This document shows, in pieces, positions 1-5,585 of a stretch of 7,997 nt of DNA. Source of the stretch: Actinomycetota bacterium (GTDB lineage: Bacteria > Actinomycetota > Thermoleophilia > Gaiellales > Gaiellaceae); assembly GCA_019234175.1 (NCBI GenBank), contig JAFALP010000241.1:1-7997 (forward strand). Direction: 5' to 3'. A program made the translations under genes and the position numbers. The notes under the pieces were generated by a model. It was not told the DNA's origin, made no database searches, and worked only from the letters and a program-made list of their open reading frames with translations. How positions within the stretch are numbered: the stretch's first letter is position 1; the number at the start of each line of letters is the position of its first letter.

Positions 1-1
1 G

Positions 2-376
2 CGTGCGACGTCGTTCGACCGCGAGGCGGCGTCGATGATGGGGATCGACGTCGACCAGGTGATCGTCGCGACGTTCTTCATCGGCTCGGCGCTCGCGGGC
101 GCGGCGGGCGTGTTCAACGGCATCTCGTACCAGCAGGTGTGGCCGTACATGGGCTTCACCGCCGGCCTGTACGCGTTCATCGCCGCCGTCGTGGGCGGCA
201 TCGGCAGCCTTCCGGGCGCGGTGCTCGGCGGCCTCACGATCGGCCTCGCGCAGGCGTTCTCGATCGGCTACATCTCGTCCACGTTCTCCGACGCGGTCGT
301 GTTCGCGATCCTCATCGCGGTCATGATCGTGCGGCCGAGCGGCCTCCTCGGGAGAGCGGCGGTGTCGAAGGTATGA
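2..376 (+). CDS. livH: LivH-type branched-chain amino-acid ABC transporter permease, C-terminal part (5' truncated by window edge)
   Basis: This is the C-terminal 124 residues of an inner-membrane permease of the LivH family. LivH pairs with LivM to form the membrane channel of HAAT-type importers. The reading frame is open from base 2, before the first internal ATG at 35, and begins RATSFDREAASMMGIDVDQV. That is the cytoplasmic coupling-loop region of LivH (family form: RA...DREAA..MGI), so the true start lies upstream of the window. After it come hydrophobic segments IVATFFIGSALAGAAGVFNG, then FTAGLYAFIAAVVGGIGSLPGAVLGG (the conserved G-rich helix of the family), and a last helix ending in VRPSGLLG, the usual LivH/LivM C-terminal signature. 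Its TGA overlaps the livM ATG (ATGA at 373-376), indicating translational coupling. The family assignment is firm. The transported substrate cannot be read from this fragment; HAAT members carry amino acids, urea, amides and aromatic acids. Confidence 0.93.
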   Translation, partial: RATSFDREAASMMGIDVDQVIVATFFIGSALAGAAGVFNGISYQQVWPYMGFTAGLYAFIAAVVGGIGSLPGAVLGGLTIGLAQAFSIGYISSTFSDAVVFAILIAVMIVRPSGLLGRAAVSKV

Positions 377-1854
377 GCACGGACCCGACGGATCCTGCGA
401 ACCCCGAGTCGCCGCGCGTCGGCGTCGACGAGTGGGTGGCGTCGCACGAGCAGCGGCGCACGCATCGGTCCGGCTTCGCCGGCGTCGTCGAGCGCGAGCT
501 CGCGCGCGTGCCGAGCCCCGCCTTCTATCTCGGCTTCGGCGTGGCCGCGGCGATCCTCCCGGCGGTGACGAGCAACGGGTACGTCATCAACGTCGGCGTC
601 AACACGCTGCTGTACATGCTCCTCGCACTCGGCCTGAACATCACCGTCGGCTACGCGGGCCTCCTCGACCTCGGCTACGTCGCGTTCTACGGCTTCGCCG
701 CGTACGGGTACGCGATGCTCGCCTCGCCGCAGTTCGGCCTGCACTGGGACACGCTCGCCGTCATCCCGCTCGTGGTGGTCGCGACGGCGATCCTCGGTCT
801 CCTCGTGGCGCTGCCGTCGCGGCGGCTCGTCGGCGACTACCTCGCCATCGTCACGCTCTTCTTCGGCGAGCTCTTCGCCACCGTGTACCAGAACGGCGAG
901 AGCATGTCGCTCCTCGGGTTCACGAAGCCGCACAACATCACCGGCGGGCCGAACGGCATCGTGAACATCGACCAGTTCCACGTCTTCGGCGCGCGGATCG
1001 GCGCGCTGAACTACACGGCGTACTACTACGTCGCGCTCGTGTTCTTCATGGTGCTGCTGTTCGCCGCGTACCTCGTCGACCACTCGCGGACGGGGCGCGC
1101 CTGGCGGTCGCTGCGCGAAGACCCGCTGGCGGCGGAGCTGATGGGCATGCCGGTGAACCGGCTGAAGCTCATTGCGTTCGCGTGCGGCGCCGGCATCGCC
1201 GGCCTCGCGGGAACGATCTTCGCCGCAGTGAACACAGCGGTGTTCGCGTCCGAGTTCGACTTCACGAGCGGCCTGCTCATCATCGTGTACGCGATGCTCA
1301 TCCTCGGCGGCGCCGGCAGCCTCGGGGGCGTCATCGTCGGCGCGCTCGTCGTCAACGTCTCGCTCGAGGTGCTGCGCGACCCGGGCCACGCGACGTGGGT
1401 CTTCTACGTGCTGATCGCCGCGACGCTCGTCGCGAAGCTCCGGCCCTGGCGGTGGCTCGCGGTGATCGCCGCCGGCACGGTCGGCTTCGGCTTCGCCGTC
1501 CACGCGATCGTCTCTGCGGTGTGGCCTCGCGGCGTGCACGGACAGGCGGCGGTCGGCGGCGTGCTCGGCAGCGGCCTCTCGCACTGGGTGATCCTTCCGT
1601 CCAACCCGGTGACAATTGGGAACGTCGCCTTCATCTCCCTTGTGCTCGCGGTGCTCGTGCTCACGCTGCTGAAGGGCTGGGCGCAGAAGCTGGCGATGAT
1701 CCCGACGCTCTACCTCGCCGCGTTCGTCTGGGAGAACCGGCTCGTCGTCGAGCCGAGCATCACGCGGCTCATCCTCGTCGGCGTCATCCTGATCGTCCTC
1801 ATGAACGCGCGGCCGCAGGGCCTGCTCGGTACCTCGCGCGTGGAGATCGTCTGA
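373..1854 (+). CDS. livM: LivM-type branched-chain amino-acid ABC transporter permease with extended C-terminal membrane block
   Basis: This is the second inner-membrane permease of the Liv/HAAT importer, 493 residues. The ATG at 373 is chosen because it overlaps the livH stop and because the same frame further upstream is only a livH shadow. Residues 1 to about 50 are hydrophilic and charged (HEQRR) and probably cytoplasmic. The family core follows: LGLNITVGYAGLLDLGYVAF at about 86-105, several membrane helices, and the ATPase-coupling loop with RTGRAWRSLREDPLAAELMG at 239-258. A glycine-rich helix (LGGAGSLGGVIVGALV) comes next. The typical C-terminal helix and ARPQGLLG signature appear only at 466-486. 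Between them, about residues 358-456, lie roughly 100 extra residues with about two or three additional hydrophobic stretches, which makes the protein longer than E. coli LivM (about 425 aa). The stop overlaps livG by one base (TGATG). The family call is secure; the role of the insert is unknown. Confidence 0.95.
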   Translation: MSTDPTDPANPESPRVGVDEWVASHEQRRTHRSGFAGVVERELARVPSPAFYLGFGVAAAILPAVTSNGYVINVGVNTLLYMLLALGLNITVGYAGLLDLGYVAFYGFAAYGYAMLASPQFGLHWDTLAVIPLVVVATAILGLLVALPSRRLVGDYLAIVTLFFGELFATVYQNGESMSLLGFTKPHNITGGPNGIVNIDQFHVFGARIGALNYTAYYYVALVFFMVLLFAAYLVDHSRTGRAWRSLREDPLAAELMGMPVNRLKLIAFACGAGIAGLAGTIFAAVNTAVFASEFDFTSGLLIIVYAMLILGGAGSLGGVIVGALVVNVSLEVLRDPGHATWVFYVLIAATLVAKLRPWRWLAVIAAGTVGFGFAVHAIVSAVWPRGVHGQAAVGGVLGSGLSHWVILPSNPVTIGNVAFISLVLAVLVLTLLKGWAQKLAMIPTLYLAAFVWENRLVVEPSITRLILVGVILIVLMNARPQGLLGTSRVEIV

Positions 1855-2641
1855 TGGCCGAGAAGCTGCTCGAGCTCCGCAAGGTGTCGAAGAGCTTCGG
1901 CGGGCTCGGCGTCATCAGCGAGCTCGACCTGCACGTGGACGGTGGCGAGATCGTGAGCGTCATCGGCCCGAACGGGGCAGGCAAGACGACGCTGTTCAAC
2001 CTCATCACCGGGCTGTACGCACCCGACGAGGGCGACATCCTCTTCGAGGGGACGACGCTGCTCGGGCTCGAGCCGCACGAGATCACGTCCCGCGGCATCG
2101 CGCGCACGTTCCAGACGCTCCGCCTGTTCCTGAACATGACGGTGAAGGAGAACGTCATGGCGGCTGCGTACGCGCACACGCGCGCCGGCCTGCTCCGCTC
2201 CGTCCTGCGGACGCCGGGCATGCGCCGCGAGGAGCAGGGCATCGAACGGCTTGCGGAGGAGCGCCTCGCGTTCTTCGGGCAGCGGCTCATGGGCTATCGC
2301 TGGAACCAGCCCGCCTTCAGCCTCTCGTACGCGAACCGCCGCCGCCTCGAGATCGCGCGCGCGACCGCGACGACGCCGCGTCTCCTGCTCCTCGACGAGC
2401 CGGCCGCAGGGATGAACCCGGTGGAGACGCACGAGATCGCCGAGTTGATCGGCCGCCTCCGCGAAGAAGGGGGCTACACCATCCTCGTCATCGAGCACGA
2501 CATGCACGTGGTCGAGGGCATCTCCGACCGCGTCGTCGCGCTCGACCACGGCGTGAAGATCGCGGAGGGGTCGTTCGACGCGGTGGCGACGAACCCGCGC
2601 GTGGTCGAGGCGTATCTCGGGACGAAGGCGGCATCGACGAA

Positions 2642-2645
<4 letters not shown>
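1854..2645 (+). CDS. livG: LivG-type ABC transporter ATP-binding protein
   Basis: This is a cytoplasmic ATPase that energises the LivH/LivM channel together with LivF; 263 residues, close to E. coli LivG (255). The start is the ATG overlapping the livM stop by one base, with a plausible Shine-Dalgarno GGAG at 1842-1845, eight bases upstream. Visible motifs in order are Walker A GPNGAGKTT (38-46), the Q-loop in ARTFQTLRLF, Walker B LLLLDEP (Asp181, Glu182), the D-loop AAGMNP typical of LivG, and the switch His215 in VIEHD. The ABC signature reads LSYANRRR (157-164), where the family more often has LSYGQQRR, so its usual glycine is Ala160. The long segment between Q-loop and signature (about residues 95-155) is usual for LivG and contacts the permease. 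The stop overlaps livF in an ATGA. Homology alone does not tell which solute is moved. Confidence 0.95.
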
Positions 2646-3345
<700 letters not shown>

Positions 3346-3349
<4 letters not shown>

Positions 3350-4296
3350 CGGACGTCGTCGCAACGGTGGTAGCGACGCGGAGCTCGTCGCCGCGGCCGG
3401 TCGGCTCGAAGCTCGTCGTCCGCGAGGACGGGAGCCTGGAGGGATCGGTGTCGGGCGGCTGCGTCGAGAGCGACGTCGTCCTCGCGGCGCAAGAGGTGCG
3501 CGAGAGCGGCGTGCCGCGCCTCGTCACGTACGGCATCACCGACGACATGGCGTTCTCGGTCGGCCTGCCGTGCGGCGGCAAGATCGACGTCTTCATCGAG
3601 CCGCTCGGGTCGACGCCGAAGCGCGGCGTCGTGCTCACGGTCATCGCCGGCGAGGGGGTGGGCGAGAAGCTGGACGACCCGGAGCTCGTGCAGGCTGCGC
3701 TTCGGCGCGGCCGCAGCCACGTGATCGCCGCCGGCGACCGCACCGTGTTCGCCGACGTGTTCGCGGATCCGCCGCGCCTCCTCGTATACGGCGCGGTGGA
3801 CACCGCCGAGTCGCTTTGCGCAGCGGCGAAGCTGCTCGGCTGGCGCACGATCGTCGCCGACGCGCGTCCGCGCTTCGCCACCGAGGCGCGCATGCCGAGC
3901 GCGGACGAGCTGCTCGTCGCCTGGCCGGAGGAGGCGCTCGCCCAGGTCGGCCCCGACGCGGCCACGGCGATCGTCGTGCTCACGCACGACGACAAGTTCG
4001 ACCTCCCGCTCGTGCGCGGCGCGCTCGCGACCGACGCGTTCTACATCGGCTGGATCGGCTCGCGCCGGAACCAGGAGCGCCGCCGCGGCCTGCTCCTCGA
4101 GGACGGCGTCGGCGAGGCGGAGCTCGACCGGGTCTCCGGGCCGGCCGGCCTCGACGTCGGCGCCGACTCGCCCGCCGAGACGGCCGTCTCCATCCTGGGC
4201 GAGATCCTCGCCGTCCGCGCCGCCCGCGAGGGAGGCCGGCTGCGCGAGGGCGCAGGCCGGATCCACGCCGTCGCCGCACTCGCGGACAGAAAATAA
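3346..4296 (+). CDS. xdhC: XdhC/CoxI-family molybdenum hydroxylase maturation factor, short N-terminus
   Basis: XdhC-type proteins bind the molybdopterin cofactor and hand the sulfurated form to xanthine-dehydrogenase-family enzymes; they are cytoplasmic accessory proteins. The 316-residue product has both family domains. The N-terminal domain holds RSSSPRPVGSK (12-22), SGGCVES (36-42) and GLPCGGKIDVF (73-83) with the conserved Cys39 and Cys76. The C-terminal Rossmann-like domain holds LLVYGAVDTAESL (about 145-157), VADARPRFA, VLTHDDKFDLPLV, IGWIGSRRNQERR and GLDVGADSPAETAVSILGEI. The protein begins MTDVVATVVATRSS, whereas relatives usually have about 15-20 residues (a leading helix) before the ATVVAT strand. 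The frame stays open upstream inside livF, but its translation there does not resemble the family, so ATG 3346 (ATGA overlap with livF) is kept. The purine-rich GGGGAG abuts the ATG with no spacing, suggesting coupled translation. The gene most likely serves the hydroxylase encoded just downstream. Confidence 0.92.
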
Positions 4297-4300
4297 AATC

Positions 4301-4320
4301 CCGCTTGCAAAGCGGTTCTT
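4301..4320 (+). other. Inverted repeat with T-rich tail between xdhC and the hydroxylase operon
   Basis: CCGCTT (4301-4306), loop GCA, AAGCGG (4310-4315) form a perfect 6-bp stem, followed by TTCTT. It sits directly after the xdhC stop. It could be a weak intrinsic terminator for the liv-xdhC transcript (short stem, interrupted T run), or a regulator-binding dyad, since it covers the proposed -35 element at 4305-4310. The sequence alone does not decide between these; a chance repeat is also possible in GC-rich DNA. Confidence 0.35.
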
Positions 4321-4342
4321 GCGGCCCGTAGGATCGCTCGCG
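4305..4342 (+). promoter_or_regulatory. Candidate sigma-70-type promoter, possibly leaderless, for the hydroxylase operon
   Basis: A -35-like TTGCAA (4305-4310, four of six match to TTGACA) is followed by 18 bases and a -10-like TAGGAT (4329-4334, TAnnnT form, four of six match to TATAAT). Seven bases separate the -10 from the GTG start at 4342, so transcription would begin at or next to the start codon, a leaderless arrangement common in actinobacteria. An AT-rich patch (about 4290-4299) lies just upstream, conspicuous in this GC-rich sequence. As an alternative, AGGA at 4330-4333 could act as a ribosome-binding site for GTG 4342 on a longer read-through transcript. Confidence 0.45.
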
Positions 4343-5133
4343 TGCTGCTGCGGGAAGTCGAGTATGCGAAGCCGGCGTCCGTCGCAGAGGCGCTGACGCT
4401 GCTCGCTGCCGACGACGGCGCCCGCGCGCTCGCCGGCGGCCAGACCCTCATCAACGTCATGAAGGCGCGGGCCGCGTCCCCGGACGCGCTCGTCGACCTG
4501 AACGGCCTCGAGGAGCTGAAGGGCATCGAGCTCGGCGCCGACGGCACGCTCTCCATCGGTCCGATGACGACCTACGCCGAGCTGATCGCGTCCGCGGAGG
4601 CGCGCGCCCGGCCGATCCTCGGCGAGGTCTGCGCCACGATCGCGGACGTGCAGGTGCGCAACCGCGGCACCATCGGCGGCAACCTCTGCTCGAACGACCC
4701 GACCAACCATCTCCCGCCGCTCATGAGCGCCATCGGCGCGCAGATGACGATCACCGGCGCCGGCGGAACGCGCACCGTCCCCGCCTCCGACTTCTTCCTC
4801 GGCGTCTACATGACCGCTGTCGGGCCGGGCGAGCTGCTCACGCGCATCCACGTTCCCGCAGGGAGGCACGACGGCTTCGCCGCCGTCACGCTCGGCGTCG
4901 ACGGCACCTGCATCGTCAACGCGGCGGCGACGTGGGACGGGAAGCTCCGCATCGCCCTGGGCTGCGTCGACGCCGTCCCCGTGCTCGTCGAGGCGGACTC
5001 CGTCGACGACGTGCGCGCGGCCGTGCGCGGCGCGCGCCTCGATCCGCCGTCCGACGTCCACGCCTCGAGCGAGTACCGGGCGCATCTCGCCGGCGTGCTC
5101 GCCGAGCGGGCCGCACGCCAGGCGGCCGGCTGA
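4342..5133 (+). CDS. coxM: FAD-binding medium subunit of a molybdenum hydroxylase (CoxM-like)
   Basis: This is the flavoprotein subunit that takes electrons from the 2Fe-2S subunit and passes them to an external acceptor. It has 263 residues, somewhat shorter than CO dehydrogenase CoxM (about 288). The GTG at 4342 is the start because the next residues, LLREVEYAKPASVAEAL, match the family N-terminus (F.Y..P.S..EA). FAD-contact motifs are AGGQTLINVMK (31-41) and TIGGNLCSNDPTNHLPP (110-126). The C-terminal CO_deh_flav_C-type domain is recognisable at LRIALGCVDAVPVLVEA. The segment that in relatives reads like AYxKxxRR before this domain is here GFAAVTLGVDGTC (178-190), lacking the usual Tyr, Lys and Arg. 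The gene follows a 45-base gap after xdhC and overlaps coxS by one base (TGATG). The symbol reflects homology; the enzyme's substrate is probably not CO. Confidence 0.92.
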   Translation: MLLREVEYAKPASVAEALTLLAADDGARALAGGQTLINVMKARAASPDALVDLNGLEELKGIELGADGTLSIGPMTTYAELIASAEARARPILGEVCATIADVQVRNRGTIGGNLCSNDPTNHLPPLMSAIGAQMTITGAGGTRTVPASDFFLGVYMTAVGPGELLTRIHVPAGRHDGFAAVTLGVDGTCIVNAAATWDGKLRIALGCVDAVPVLVEADSVDDVRAAVRGARLDPPSDVHASSEYRAHLAGVLAERAARQAAG

Positions 5134-5585
5134 TGGACGTCGCCGTCAGCGTCAACGGCACCGTCTACGAGCGCGACGTCGAGCCGCGCAAGCTGCTCAT
5201 CCACTTCCTGCGCGACGACCTCGACCTCACCGGGAGCCACATCGGCTGCGATACCGGCAACTGCGGCGCGTGCTCGGTCATCTTCGACGGCAAGCTGGTG
5301 AAGAGCTGCATGCTCCTCGCCGTCCAGGCGAACGGCGCGCAGATCGAGACGGTGGAGGGGCTGAGCGAGGGCGACGAGCTGAACGCGCTTCAGCGCGCGT
5401 TCCGCGAGCACCACGCGCTCCAGTGCGGGTACTGCACGCCGGGGATGCTCATGAGCGCGACCGCGCTGCTGCGCGACAACCCGAGCCCGAGCGACGACGA
5501 GATCAAGACCGCGCTGCAGGGAAACATCTGCCGCTGTACCGGCTACTGGAACATCTTCGAGGCCGTGAAGGCGGCGGCGCGATGA
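5133..5585 (+). CDS. coxS: 2Fe-2S small subunit of a molybdenum hydroxylase (CoxS-like)
   Basis: This is the electron-transfer subunit linking the Mo site to FAD; 150 residues, the normal family size. It has the two domains of the family. The N-terminal plant-ferredoxin-like domain contains GCDTGNCGACSV with Cys39, Cys44, Cys47 and Cys59 as ligands of the distal cluster. The C-terminal helical domain contains QCGYCTPGM and NICRCTGY with Cys98, Cys101, Cys133 and Cys135 for the cluster nearest molybdenum. All eight cysteines are present, so the subunit looks fully functional. The Gln97 before Cys98 is the family's conserved residue near the molybdopterin. The ATG start overlaps the coxM stop by one base, and the stop overlaps the coxL start in an ATGA. 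No signal peptide is seen, so a cytoplasmic complex is expected. Confidence 0.97.
   Translation: MDVAVSVNGTVYERDVEPRKLLIHFLRDDLDLTGSHIGCDTGNCGACSVIFDGKLVKSCMLLAVQANGAQIETVEGLSEGDELNALQRAFREHHALQCGYCTPGMLMSATALLRDNPSPSDDEIKTALQGNICRCTGYWNIFEAVKAAAR

Noticed and set aside
139..372. Extending LivM upstream to the ATG at 139
   Set aside because: The extra residues are an Arg-rich shadow of livH in another frame. The ATG at 373 fits the ATGA overlap and gives a sensible N-terminus.
432..1853. Extending LivG upstream to the ATG at 432
   Set aside because: The upstream translation is an Arg/Ala-rich shadow of livM. ATG 1854 has a GGAG ribosome site and begins the normal LivG sequence.
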